A stretch of DNA of 64,000 nucleotides. Origin: JAFKFJ01 sp963786445. GTDB lineage: Bacteria; Pseudomonadota; Alphaproteobacteria; Acetobacterales; Acetobacteraceae. Position 1 is the stretch's first letter. Every line of letters starts with the position of its first letter. The position numbers and the translations under genes were made by a program. Under the pieces are notes generated by a model. The model made no database searches and had not been told where the DNA came from. It saw only the letters and a program-made list of their open reading frames with translations. The stretch spans positions 124,001 through 188,000 of the forward strand of contig CAWAZU010000036.1 in NCBI GenBank assembly GCA_963786445.1, in the 5' to 3' direction. Shown one piece after another: positions 1 through 8,315 of the stretch.

Positions 1-1
1 G

Positions 2-691
2 TGGCGCTACCAGGCCGGCACCCGCGCGACCGAACTGCCCGGCTTCGCCGAGGGCGCGTTCTGGGTGCAGGACGCCGCCGCCGCCCTGCCCGCCCGCCTG
101 CTGGCGCCGGTCGCGGGCGAGCGCGTGTTCGATCTCTGCGCCGCCCCCGGCGGAAAAACCGCGCAACTCGCCGCCGCCGGCGCGCTCGTCACCGCCGTCG
201 AGCGCGATCCGGCCCGACTGGCGCGCCTTGCCGACAACCTGGCCCGCCTGCGCCTGCGCGCCGACCTCGTCTGCGCCGACGTGCTCGCCTGGCCGCCGCC
301 GGCGCCGGCCGATGCGGTGCTGCTGGATGCGCCGTGCAGCGCCACCGGCACCATCCGCCGCCATCCCGACGTGCCGCACCTGAAACGCCCGCGCGACATC
401 CCGCCGCTCGCGACCCAGCAGGACCGGCTGATCGAGGCAGCCTGCGCGGCGCTGCGGCCGGGCGGGCGGCTGCTCTATGCCGTCTGCTCGCTGCAACCCG
501 AAGAAGGCCCCGCCCGCGCCGCCACCGCACTGGCCCGCCTGGAACTCGCCGCCGATCCGGTGCGCGCCGACGAACTGCCGGGACTGGCCGAGGCGATCAC
601 GCCGGAGGGCTGGGTGCGCACCACGCCGGCGCTGTGGGCCGACATCGGCGGCATGGACGGTTTCTTCCTCGCACGTTTCGTTCGGCGCTGA
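2..691 (+). CDS. rsmB: 16S rRNA (cytosine-5-)-methyltransferase RsmB, C-terminal part
   Basis: The 5' end lies outside the window; 229 codons are visible, reading in frame from base 2. This is the SAM-dependent methyltransferase domain of the RsmB/Sun family, which makes m5C967 in 16S rRNA. Visible motifs are the SAM-binding motif FDLCAAPGGKT, the motif IV catalytic-region signature DAPCSATG and the motif VI cysteine in YAVCSLQPEE, where the family usually has YSTCS. The N-terminal NusB-like RNA-binding part would lie upstream. It is followed by rpe 41 bases later, an order common in alphaproteobacteria. The assignment to RsmB rather than a close relative such as RsmF rests mainly on the motifs and on this context. 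Confidence 0.88.
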   Translation, partial: WRYQAGTRATELPGFAEGAFWVQDAAAALPARLLAPVAGERVFDLCAAPGGKTAQLAAAGALVTAVERDPARLARLADNLARLRLRADLVCADVLAWPPPAPADAVLLDAPCSATGTIRRHPDVPHLKRPRDIPPLATQQDRLIEAACAALRPGGRLLYAVCSLQPEEGPARAATALARLELAADPVRADELPGLAEAITPEGWVRTTPALWADIGGMDGFFLARFVRR

Positions 692-732
692 TCGCTTGTG
701 TGCCGCGGAGTCCGGCGTCTAGAACCGCAGCC

Positions 733-1409
733 ATGGCGCAGCCTGTGTCCGGCCCCCCTCTGATCGCCCCCAGCCTGCTCGCGTCCGATTTCGCCCGGCT
801 CGGCGAGGAAGTCGCCGCGGTCGAGGCGCGCCGGTGCGGACTGGCTGCATCTCGACGTGATGGACGGGCATTTCGTGCCCAACATCACGTTCGGCCCGGG
901 GCTGATCGGCAGCCTGCGCAAGCACTGCCGGCTGCCGTTCGACGTGCATCTGATGATCGCGCCGGCCGAGCCGTTCCTCGCAGCGTTCGCCGAAGCCGGC
1001 GCCGACCACATCCTGGTCCACGCCGAAGCGGGGCCGCATCTGCACCGCTCGCTGCAATCGATCCGCGCGCTGGGCAAGCGGGCCGGCGTGGTGCTGAACC
1101 CGGCGACGCCGGTGGCGTCTCTCGACTATGTGATGGACCTCGCCGACATCGTGCTGGTGATGACGGTCAATCCCGGTTTCGGCGGCCAGTCCTTCATCCG
1201 CAGCCAGCTCGACAAGATTGCCGTGATCCGGCGCATGATCGAACGCACCGGCCGGCCGATCCGGCTCGCCGTCGATGGCGGCGTGACTGCGGCGACCGCG
1301 CGCGAGGCGGTGGCGGCCGGCGCCGACGTGCTGATCGCCGGCAGCGCCGTGTTCGACGCGCGGCGATTACGCGGCCTCGATCGCCGCCCTGCGCGGGGTG
1401 GCGCGGTGA
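733..1409 (+). CDS. rpe: Ribulose-phosphate 3-epimerase, two apparent +1 frameshifts
   Basis: Interconverts ribulose 5-phosphate and xylulose 5-phosphate in the pentose phosphate pathway; cytoplasmic TIM barrel. The N-terminus (APSLLASDFARLGEE) is in one frame. The core, with the metal-site segment LHLDVMDGHFVPN, VHLMI, MTVNPGFGGQ and VDGGV, is in the next frame, and the C-terminal DYAASIAALRGVAR in the third. Removing one base near 828-830 and one near 1361 restores a normal 224-residue product ending in a TGA that overlaps the ATG of the next gene. All family motifs are preserved on both sides of each shift, so sequence error is more likely than decay. Confidence 0.85.
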
Positions 1410-3007
1410 TGGCACTCGACCCGAACCGCTGGATGCGCGACGCCCGCCGCACGCTGGCGCGGCTGCCGTCGCTGCGCATGACGCGCATCCCCGACGCGCC
1501 GGCGCTGCCGGTGCGCGACCCGTGGCCCGGCGACCCGGCGCGCGGGGCCAATCTGCTCAAGGGCGAGCTGGAACTCGGCGGCTCGGTGGGCATGCTGCGG
1601 CCCGGCGCGTTCGGCGAGGTTGCCGGCTCCGACTTGATGCGCGCCTATGCGCACGGCTTCAGCTGGCTGCGCGACCTGCGCGCGCTCGGCACCGATGCGG
1701 CGCGCATGCGCGCGCGCGCGCTGGTGCAGGAATGGATCGACGGCGCCGGCGAGACCGCGCTGGCGCACCGGCCCGACGTGGCGGGGGCGCGCATCGCTGC
1801 CTGGCTCGGCCATTACGATTTTTTTGCCGCCAGCGCCGATGACGGGTTCCGCCAGCGGCTGATGGGCCGACTGGTCGGCGATGCGCGCAGCCTCGCCGCG
1901 GCGCTGCCGACCGAGGAACTCGACGCGCGCGCGCTGACCGCGCTGAAAGGCCTGATCGCGGCGGCGGTCGCGTTGCCGGAGCACGCCGCGTTCCTGACGC
2001 GCGCGCTGCGCGTGCTGCCGCAGGAAGTGACGCGCCAGGTGCTGCCCGACGGCTGCCATGCCGAGCGCAGTCCCGCCCAGTTGCTGGCGGCGTTGCAGGA
2101 CCTGACGGAGATCCGCACGCTGCTGCAGGCGGCGCAGGCGCAGCCGCCCTCGGTGCTGGCCGGCGCGATCGAGCGCATGGCGCCGGCATTGCGCGGCCTG
2201 CGGCACGGCGACGGCGGGCTGGCGCTGTTCAACGGCAGCAAGGAAGAGAACGCCGCGCTGATCGACCTGGCGCTGACCCAGGCCGGGCGTGCCGGACGGC
2301 CGGCGACGGCGCTGACCGAGGGCGGGTTCCATCGGCTGCAGGCCGGGCGCAGCGTGCTGATCGTCGATTGCGGCCCGCCGGCGCCGCCGAAGCTCGACCG
2401 CTTCGCGCACGCCGGCACGCTGTCCTTCGAACTGTCGGTCGGCCGCGACCGCATGATCGTCAATGTCGGCGCCGCGCCCGCCGCCGGGGCCGAGTGGCGC
2501 GATGCGACGCGCGCGACGGCGGCGCATTCGACGCTGGTGATCGCGGACACGAGTTCGTCCGAGCTGCGCCCGGAGGGGCTGGCGCGGCGGCCGGAGCATG
2601 TCGAGGTGCAGCGCCAGGAGGCGAACGGCGCGCACTGGCTGGAGGCGAGCCACGACGGCTATCTGCGCCCGTTCGGCGCGATCCATCGCCGGCGCCTCTA
2701 TATGAGCGAGAGCGGCGAGGACATCCGCGGCGAGGACGCGGTGGAGGCGCCGACGCCGCAGCCCTATGCGGTGCGGTTCCATCTGCATCCCGAGGTGGAT
2801 GCCAGCGTGCAGCAGGACGGCGAGGCGGTGCTGCTGCGCCTGCCGTCAGGCAGCGGCTGGCGGCTGCGCGCGGACGGGGCGCGGCTGACGCTGGAGGAGA
2901 GCATCTATCTCGGCGGCCCGACGCCGCGGCGGGGCGAGCAGGTGGTGCTGACCGGCTACCAGGACGGGCCGCAGCAGGTGAAGTGGGCGATCACCAAGGT
3001 GGGGTGA
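1409..3007 (+). CDS. Heparinase II/III family protein
   Basis: A 532-residue protein starting at the ATG that overlaps the rpe stop codon, so probably translationally coupled. The N-terminal half is helical (alpha/alpha toroid, with WLRDLRALG and many Ala/Leu-rich helices). The C-terminal half holds the beta-rich heparinase II/III-like domain (GDGGLALFNG, HSTLVIADTSSSE, FGAIHRRRLYMS). Members are polysaccharide lyase-like, but this housekeeping-linked subgroup, found beside rsmB, rpe and purH in many alphaproteobacteria, has no established substrate that I know of. No signal peptide is visible, which is unlike secreted heparinases. The usual downstream neighbour purH is absent here. Confidence 0.8.
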   Translation: MALDPNRWMRDARRTLARLPSLRMTRIPDAPALPVRDPWPGDPARGANLLKGELELGGSVGMLRPGAFGEVAGSDLMRAYAHGFSWLRDLRALGTDAARMRARALVQEWIDGAGETALAHRPDVAGARIAAWLGHYDFFAASADDGFRQRLMGRLVGDARSLAAALPTEELDARALTALKGLIAAAVALPEHAAFLTRALRVLPQEVTRQVLPDGCHAERSPAQLLAALQDLTEIRTLLQAAQAQPPSVLAGAIERMAPALRGLRHGDGGLALFNGSKEENAALIDLALTQAGRAGRPATALTEGGFHRLQAGRSVLIVDCGPPAPPKLDRFAHAGTLSFELSVGRDRMIVNVGAAPAAGAEWRDATRATAAHSTLVIADTSSSELRPEGLARRPEHVEVQRQEANGAHWLEASHDGYLRPFGAIHRRRLYMSESGEDIRGEDAVEAPTPQPYAVRFHLHPEVDASVQQDGEAVLLRLPSGSGWRLRADGARLTLEESIYLGGPTPRRGEQVVLTGYQDGPQQVKWAITKVG

Positions 3008-3022
3008 GGCGAGTCGCTATCG

Positions 3023-3178
3023 TCAGTCGGTCCGCTCCTCGGCGCGCTTCAGCAGTTCGGCGCGCTGCCGATGCCAGCTTGACGCGATCTCTTCGTGTGG
3101 GATGCGCCTGACGGTCGGGTCGTCGGCCTCGCGCAAGCCCTTCGCAACTTCGGCGCCGAACCAAGCATCATGGTTCAT
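3023..3178 (-). CDS. Small antitoxin-like protein (PaaA2/stability-determinant type)
   Basis: A 51-residue ORF on the minus strand. The run HDAWFGAEVAKGLRE followed by RRIPHEEI resembles the conserved core (WLRAKV...IPHDEV) of PaaA2/RelB-like stability determinants, small antitoxins that usually precede a RelE/ParE toxin. Its ATG lies 3 bases beyond the stop of the upstream 62-codon ORF, suggesting an operon. No toxin follows: the heparinase gene ends 15 bases past its stop. It may be an orphan remnant. The call rests on short similarity only. Confidence 0.4.
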   Translation of the reverse strand: MNHDAWFGAEVAKGLREADDPTVRRIPHEEIASSWHRQRAELLKRAEERTD

Positions 3179-3181
3179 GGC

Positions 3182-3370
3182 TCAGGCCCGGTGGTCGGAA
3201 GGGTCACCGAGCGAGCGCAGAAAACGGTCCTGACGCTCAAGCAGCCTGCTCACCTTCTCGTCGAACTGGCGTTCCCACGACACCAGCACAGAAGCTTCCG
3301 GCTGCCGGTGCTTGGCAGCAGTCTTTCGCGAGGGGGACGACTTCGTCACGTGGGGCTTTGCGGTACGCAT
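3182..3370 (-). CDS. Small basic hypothetical protein
   Basis: A 62-residue ORF, basic and Ser/Lys/Arg-rich at its N-terminus and followed by an amphipathic stretch (SWERQFDEKVSRLLERQ) that looks helical. I do not recognise it. Its stop lies three bases before the ATG of the PaaA2-like ORF, and the local base composition is less GC-rich than the surrounding genes, so the pair may have come in together. An upstream in-frame ATG would add 21 residues; no strong ribosome binding site separates the choices. Confidence 0.3.
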   Translation of the reverse strand: MRTAKPHVTKSSPSRKTAAKHRQPEASVLVSWERQFDEKVSRLLERQDRFLRSLGDPSDHRA

Positions 3371-3686
3371 GTGCGGTGTCCGGCCAGGGACACGACCAGC
3401 ATATGGGAATTTCGGGTGTATGTCGAAAGCCATGACGCGCCTGGGGTGGTATGCGGCTCCGTCCGCTTGAGGCCGGTCAGACGTTCCCGCGGCGGCGCTG
3501 AGCAGGAGGCGTGCGCGGCGACACGACGCGGCGGGTTGCATGATGCGCGGGCGCTGCTGGTGCCGGTGGAGACAGCGGGACACGCGCTGCGGGTGATGAA
3601 ATCCAACCCGGTCGCGACAAGCCGTCGGAATCCCATCCCGCCATGACCACCCGACCCAAATGACGCCGGCGTTGCGAGACCGCCGC
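3371..3686. other. Stretch without a recognisable gene
   Basis: About 315 bases between the small minus-strand ORFs and the TetR gene. Open frames exist on both strands, but none has a recognisable family, a ribosome binding site or a stable codon pattern. It probably carries the upstream region of the small ORFs and the 3' end of the tetR transcript. Confidence 0.4.
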
Positions 3687-4283
3687 CTAGGCGCGCTTCG
3701 CGGTGGACTGGCAACACAAGCCGTCGACGAAGACATCGAGCAGACGCAGTACGCTCGCCTGCCAGCCGGGCTGGTCGTGCATGTAGCACATGCCCACGAG
3801 GGCGCGGAGGAGGTCTTCGGGGCTGATATCAGCCCGTATCTCGCCTGCCGCGGCGGCTCGGTCCAACAGCACCCCCACCGCCTTGGTCAGGCGCTCGAAC
3901 GAATAGGCGGAGAGCTCCGAGGAACTATGCGCGACCAGCGCGAGCGCTGCCGACATGCCTTTCTTCGTGGCGACGAACTCCACGTTGGAGCGCAGCCAGC
4001 GGCGCAAGGCGTCGGCCGGCGCCGCGTCCGTCTTCAACTGCTCGGCCAGTTCGGCGAGCTGCTCGACTTCGCGGCGATAGACGGCCTCGAACAGCGCCTC
4101 GCGGGTCGGGAAATGCCGGTACAGCGTGCCGATGCCGACGCCGGCCCGTCGCGCCACGGCCTCCAGGCTCGCGTCCGGGCCGCCGGCGTTGAACACCGCC
4201 TTCGCCGCATCGAGCACGCGCTCGCGGTTGCGAACCGCATCGACGCGCGGGGTACGCCTGGTCTTGCTCGAATGATCGCCCAT
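3687..4283 (-). CDS. TetR/AcrR family transcriptional regulator
   Basis: A 198-residue protein. The N-terminal helix-turn-helix (RVLDAAKAVFNAGGPDASLEAVARRAGVGIGTLYRHF split around residues 20-55) is a textbook TetR DNA-binding domain. The C-terminal part is a helical ligand and dimerisation domain. I chose the ATG at 4283 (MGDHSSKTRR) because it lies just before the HTH; longer frames run into the promoter region. It is divergent from the molybdenum hydroxylase operon, and the 176-base gap contains a strong promoter overlapped by two adjacent palindromes, so it probably represses that operon and perhaps itself in response to an aldehyde or aromatic ligand. The ligand is unknown. Confidence 0.9.
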   Translation of the reverse strand: MGDHSSKTRRTPRVDAVRNRERVLDAAKAVFNAGGPDASLEAVARRAGVGIGTLYRHFPTREALFEAVYRREVEQLAELAEQLKTDAAPADALRRWLRSNVEFVATKKGMSAALALVAHSSSELSAYSFERLTKAVGVLLDRAAAAGEIRADISPEDLLRALVGMCYMHDQPGWQASVLRLLDVFVDGLCCQSTAKRA

Positions 4284-4305
4284 ATCGTCCGCCACATCTC
4301 CTGGG

Positions 4306-4338
4306 CCGCTTGCAAAGCGGAGGCATCCTCCGTATATA
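4306..4338 (+). promoter_or_regulatory. Sigma-70-like promoter overlapped by two palindromic operator candidates
   Basis: The -35 TTGCAA (4310-4315) and -10 TATATA (4333-4338) are separated by exactly 17 bases and point toward the molybdenum hydroxylase operon. Palindrome 1 is CCGCTT-GCA-AAGCGG (4306-4320), spanning the -35. Palindrome 2 is CGGAGG-CAT-CCTCCG (4318-4332), filling the spacer up to the -10. They share three bases. Both are perfect 6-base arms with 3-base centres, as expected for TetR-family dimers. The arrangement would let the divergently encoded TetR protein block RNA polymerase. Read from sequence only. Confidence 0.6.
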
Positions 4339-4459
4339 GCCCGCGTCGGCACCACAGCAGGGCGGGCGCCAGTCAACCGCCGGCCAGGGCGTCCTGACCT
4401 CCCCGCGCGGCCCAGCGTGACGGGGCCTCGTTTGACGATAGCACCGATCGGAGCACCGC

Positions 4460-4957
4460 ATGAGCTTCTCGATTTCGCTTACCGTGAACGGTGTGGCGCG
4501 GAAAGTCGCATTGGACGACCCGCGGGTCACGCTCCTTGATCTCCTGCGCGAACGCCTCGACCTGACCGGGACCAAGAAGGGCTGCGACCGCGGGCAGTGC
4601 GGCGCCTGCACGATCCTCGTTGATGGGCGGCGCATCAATTCGTGCCTTGCTCTCGCGGTCAGCCACGACGGCGCGCATGTCCTCACGATCGAGGGCCTGG
4701 CGCAAGGCGATGCGCTGCATCCCGTCCAGGCCGCGTTCATCGCCCATGACGGATTTCAGTGCGGGTTCTGCACGCCGGGCCAGATCATGAGCGCGGTCGG
4801 CCTGATCCAGGAGGGCCAGGCCGGCGACGATCCCGAGCGCGTGCGCGAAGGCATGAGCGGAAATCTCTGCCGCTGCGGTGCCTATGCCGGGATCACCGAG
4901 GCGGTGCTCGACGCCCAGAGAGAGCTTGCAGAACGCAACCGGAAGCACGCGGCATGA
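4460..4957 (+). CDS. Molybdenum hydroxylase, [2Fe-2S] small subunit (PaoA/YagT-like)
   Basis: A 165-residue electron-transfer subunit of a xanthine dehydrogenase-family enzyme. The plant-type ferredoxin domain ligates one cluster through C42, C47, C50 and C62 (GCDRGQCGAC). The helical domain ligates the second through C101, C104, C137 and C139 (CGFCTPGQ, LCRCGAY). Unlike E. coli PaoA it lacks a Tat leader, so the complex should be cytoplasmic. GGAG sits seven bases before the ATG. Its stop overlaps the start of the FAD subunit (ATGA), indicating a coupled three-gene operon under the promoter at 4310-4338. Confidence 0.93.
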   Translation: MSFSISLTVNGVARKVALDDPRVTLLDLLRERLDLTGTKKGCDRGQCGACTILVDGRRINSCLALAVSHDGAHVLTIEGLAQGDALHPVQAAFIAHDGFQCGFCTPGQIMSAVGLIQEGQAGDDPERVREGMSGNLCRCGAYAGITEAVLDAQRELAERNRKHAA

Positions 4958-6012
4958 ACCCCTTCGACTACGTCAGGCCCGCGACGATCGCCGAGGCCGT
5001 CGCGGCCGCCTCCGAGCCCGGCGCCGCCTATCTGGCCGCCGGCACCAACCTGCTCGACCTGATGAAGGGCGGCATCACCCGCCCGAGCCGTCTGGTCGAT
5101 GTCACCCGCCTGCCGGGGCTCGACCGGATCGAGCGTCTCCCGGGCGGCGGCGTCCGGATCGGCGCGCTCGTGCGCAATGCCGATCTGGCGCATGATCCGG
5201 ATTTCGGCCGACGCTTTCCGGCGGTCGCGGAAGCGCTGCTCTCCGGCGCCTCGGCACAGCTTCGCAACGCCGCAACGGTCGGCGGCAATCTGCTGCAGCG
5301 CACGCGCTGCGCCTATTTCTACGATGTCGCGAGCGCCTGCAACAAACGCGAACCGGGCGCAGGCTGCGAGGCGCGCGGCGGCGACACGAGGCTGCATGCC
5401 GTGCTCGGGTGGAGCGAGAGCTGCATCGCGACCAACCCGTCCGATTTCTGCGTCCCGCTCGTGGCATTCGACGCCATCGTTGAAATCGAGGGCCGAGCGG
5501 GACGTCGCGAGGTTGCGCTCGACGGCTTCCACCGTCTGCCCGCAGGCACGCCCGAGCGTGACAGCGTGCTCGAACCGGGCGAGTTGATCGTCGCCGTGCG
5601 CCTGCCGGCCGAGGCGGCGGCGTTCTCGGCGCATGCCCGCTACCTCAAGGTTCGCGAGCGTACCTCCTACGCTTTCGCGGTGGTGTCGGCGGCCGCCGCG
5701 CTGCGGATCGAGGGCGCCACGATCGTCGCGGCGCGGATCGCGCTTGGCGGTGTCGCACCAAAACCCTGGCGGGCCCGTGCGGCCGAGCAGACGCTGGCCG
5801 GCGCACGGCCGGATGCAGAGGCCTTCCGCCGCGCGGCCGAGGCGGCGCTCGCGGATGCGCAGCCGTCCGGCGACAATGCATACAAGATCGAGCTCGCGCG
5901 ACGGATCGTGACGCGGTCTCTCACGCTGGCTGCGGCCGGAACGCCCGATCGCGTGCCGGCCCTTCCTGCCTCGCCCTTTGCCCTCGTGCCCGGAGTTCTC
6001 CTCCATGGCTGA
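4954..6012 (+). CDS. Molybdenum hydroxylase, FAD and [4Fe-4S] subunit (PaoB/YagS-like)
   Basis: A 352-residue medium subunit. The FAD-binding motifs are LAAGTNLLDLMKGG near residue 35 and the TVGGNLLQRTRC segment near 108-119. A loop carrying C119, C129, C138 and C157 (CAYFYDVASAC, GAGC, ESCIATNPSDF) matches the extra [4Fe-4S]-binding insertion of the PaoB/4-hydroxybenzoyl-CoA reductase type, and separates this enzyme from ordinary xanthine dehydrogenase or CO dehydrogenase. It passes electrons from the Moco subunit to FAD. It overlaps both neighbours by a few bases. Confidence 0.92.
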   Translation: MNPFDYVRPATIAEAVAAASEPGAAYLAAGTNLLDLMKGGITRPSRLVDVTRLPGLDRIERLPGGGVRIGALVRNADLAHDPDFGRRFPAVAEALLSGASAQLRNAATVGGNLLQRTRCAYFYDVASACNKREPGAGCEARGGDTRLHAVLGWSESCIATNPSDFCVPLVAFDAIVEIEGRAGRREVALDGFHRLPAGTPERDSVLEPGELIVAVRLPAEAAAFSAHARYLKVRERTSYAFAVVSAAAALRIEGATIVAARIALGGVAPKPWRARAAEQTLAGARPDAEAFRRAAEAALADAQPSGDNAYKIELARRIVTRSLTLAAAGTPDRVPALPASPFALVPGVLLHG

Positions 6013-8269
6013 CATCGCGCTCACGCAGGCTCCGGCTCACCTTCGGCACGGCTCGAATATCGGCCAGCCGCTGACGCGCCGCGACGGCCTCCTGAAGGTC
6101 ACGGGCGGCGCCCGCTACGCGGCCGACAACCACCCGCCCGGCATGCTCTATGCCGTGCTGGCGGTGAGCGGCATTGCGCGCGGGCGTGTCACTTTCCTGG
6201 ATGTGCCGGCGGCAAAGGCGCACCCCGGCGTCGTCGAGGTCATGACGCCTGCCAACGCGCCGAAGCTGGCAGAGGACCCCGACGCCAAGACGAACCCTTT
6301 CATGTTTCGGCTCGATGTCCTGCAGAACGACCGGGTGCGCTACGCGAACCAGTCGATCGCGGTCGTCATTGCCGAGACCATCGAGGCCGCGACCGAAGGC
6401 GCAGCCCTGCTGTCCCCCCGCTACGAGACCGAACCGGCCCGGATCGGCCTCGACGCCGGCGACAGCTTCGTTCCATCGGGGGTGGGCATCGGCAACCCGG
6501 CCGAGGTGCAGCGGGGCGATGTCGCGGCTGGGCTTGTCGCGGCAGCCACGCGCATCGACGCGACTTACGAGACGCCGGCGCAATACCACAACGCGATGGA
6601 GCCGCACGCGATCGTGGCCGCATGGGACGGCGACACGCTGTCGATCGACACGCCGAGCCAGGGCCTCGCCATGGCGCAGGGGCGTCTCGCGGGGCTGTTC
6701 GGTATCCCGCCGGACAACATCCATATCCGCAGCCCCTTCCTGGGTGGCGGGTTCGGCTCCAAGGGCCTGATGTCCGGGCCGCAGGTGCTCGGCGTCATGG
6801 CGGCCCGGCTCGTCGGCCGGCCCGTCAAGCTGGTGCTGCGTCGGGAGCAGATGTACGGCCCCGTCGGCCACCGGCCGCCGACGCGGCAGACGCTGCGCCT
6901 GGGCGCGGACAGCGACGGCGCGCTCACGGCGATCGACCATCACACCAAGACGGCTTCGAGCACGTTCGACGACTTCTTCGAACCGGCTTCCGACGTCTCG
7001 CACACGCTCTATGCCAGCCCTGCGATCGCCACGTCGCATGAGGCAGTGCGGGTCGATACCGGGACGCCGCTGTTCATGCGTGCCCCGGGGGAGGCCACCG
7101 GCTCGATCGCGCTCGAAAGCGCGATCGACGAGATGGCGCAGGCCTGCGGGATGGATCCGCTCGCGTTCCGCCGCAAGAACTACGCCGAGGTGGAACCGAT
7201 TTCCGGCAAGCCGTTCTCCTCGAAGGCCTTGCGCGACTGCTACGCACAAGGCGCCGAACGTTTCGGCTGGGCGCGGCGCCCGCTCGCGCCGCGGCAGATG
7301 CGCGACGAGGCCGGGCTGCTCGTCGGCTGGGGCATGGGCACCGCGACCTTTCCGGCGCTGATGTTCCAGGCTCAGGCACGGGCGGTCATCCGGCATGACG
7401 GCACCGGCATCATGGAGATCGGGGCGCATGACATGGGCCAGGGCGCCTGGACCGCGCTCGCCCAGATCGCGGCCGACGGCCTCGGGCTCGACATCGACCA
7501 GGTCGAGTTCCGCTCCGGCACGTCCGACTTGCCGGATGGCGGGATCGCGGGCGGCTCGGCGCATACTGCAACCGCCGGCATGGCAATCCACGGCGCCGGC
7601 GCGGACGTGATCGCGAAACTGGCCGACCTGGCCATGGGCGACGAACGCTCGCCGCTGTTCGGCGCCGGGAATGCCGGCGTGATCGCGCGTCGCGGCCGGC
7701 TGTTCCGCCGCGACGACGAGAGCCGGAGCGAGAGCTACGCCGACATCCTCGCCCGCGCCGGCCGCACGGAAATCGAGGGGCGGGGCAAAAGCGCGGCCGA
7801 CCCGGCCGCGCAGTCAAGCTACGCCATGCATGCGCACGGGGCGGTGTTCGCCGAGGTGAAGGTCGATCCCGAGTTGGGGCAGGTCCGCGCGACCCGTCTC
7901 GTCGGCGCTTTCGCGGCCGGCCGGGTCATCAATCCGCGGCTGGTGCGCAGCCAGTATTACGGCGGCATGATCTGGGGCGTGTCGTTTGCCTTGCACGAGC
8001 GCGCCGTCATCGACCCGCGCTCGGGCCGCGTGATGAACCCGAATCTTGCCGAGTACCACGTGCCGGTCAACGCCGACGTGCCTTCGCTCGAAGCCATTCT
8101 GGTCGATGAGCACGACCCGTACGTCAACGCGCTCGGCATCAAGGGCGTCGGCGAGATCGGGATCACGGGAACGGCCGGCGCCGTCGCCAATGCGGTCTGG
8201 CACGCAACCGGGATCCGCGTTCGCGAGTTCCCGATCACGCTCGACCGTCTGCTCGAACCCAGACCCTGA
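6005..8269 (+). CDS. Molybdenum hydroxylase, Moco-binding large subunit (PaoC/YagR-like)
   Basis: A 754-residue catalytic subunit. Seen: the N-terminal aldehyde oxidase/xanthine dehydrogenase a/b hammerhead domain (VTGGARYAADN), the glycine-rich GGGFGSKG near residue 250, the Moco-contact MRAPGE region near 362 and the C-terminal KGVGEIGITG, whose glutamate (about residue 717) is the expected catalytic base. With the two small subunits it should oxidise aldehydes or N-heteroaromatics by water-derived hydroxylation. The substrate cannot be read from sequence; PaoABC-type enzymes favour aromatic aldehydes. No XdhC/PaoD-type Moco-inserting chaperone follows in the operon, so maturation must be served from elsewhere. 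Confidence 0.93.
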   Translation: MADIALTQAPAHLRHGSNIGQPLTRRDGLLKVTGGARYAADNHPPGMLYAVLAVSGIARGRVTFLDVPAAKAHPGVVEVMTPANAPKLAEDPDAKTNPFMFRLDVLQNDRVRYANQSIAVVIAETIEAATEGAALLSPRYETEPARIGLDAGDSFVPSGVGIGNPAEVQRGDVAAGLVAAATRIDATYETPAQYHNAMEPHAIVAAWDGDTLSIDTPSQGLAMAQGRLAGLFGIPPDNIHIRSPFLGGGFGSKGLMSGPQVLGVMAARLVGRPVKLVLRREQMYGPVGHRPPTRQTLRLGADSDGALTAIDHHTKTASSTFDDFFEPASDVSHTLYASPAIATSHEAVRVDTGTPLFMRAPGEATGSIALESAIDEMAQACGMDPLAFRRKNYAEVEPISGKPFSSKALRDCYAQGAERFGWARRPLAPRQMRDEAGLLVGWGMGTATFPALMFQAQARAVIRHDGTGIMEIGAHDMGQGAWTALAQIAADGLGLDIDQVEFRSGTSDLPDGGIAGGSAHTATAGMAIHGAGADVIAKLADLAMGDERSPLFGAGNAGVIARRGRLFRRDDESRSESYADILARAGRTEIEGRGKSAADPAAQSSYAMHAHGAVFAEVKVDPELGQVRATRLVGAFAAGRVINPRLVRSQYYGGMIWGVSFALHERAVIDPRSGRVMNPNLAEYHVPVNADVPSLEAILVDEHDPYVNALGIKGVGEIGITGTAGAVANAVWHATGIRVREFPITLDRLLEPRP

Positions 8270-8315
8270 TGGGTAGCTGCTCGCCTGTCAGCGGCGGCCC
8301 GTTCCGGCCTGTGAA

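Noticed and set aside
733..1409. Programmed ribosomal frameshifting as the cause of the +1 breaks
   Set aside because: No shared slippery sequence or downstream structure, and the genes are unrelated; a one-sided insertion error explains all of them.
1367..2788. Long open frames opposite the heparinase, GlyS/PpdK, LivM and Der genes (several over 400 codons)
   Set aside because: They are antisense or shifted shadows of real genes in very GC-rich DNA, with Arg/Ala/Gly/His-rich content and no family motifs.
3095..3646. Plus-strand 183-codon frame in the 3.1-3.6 kb gap
   Set aside because: No recognisable family or ribosome binding site, and it opposes the more protein-like small minus-strand ORFs.
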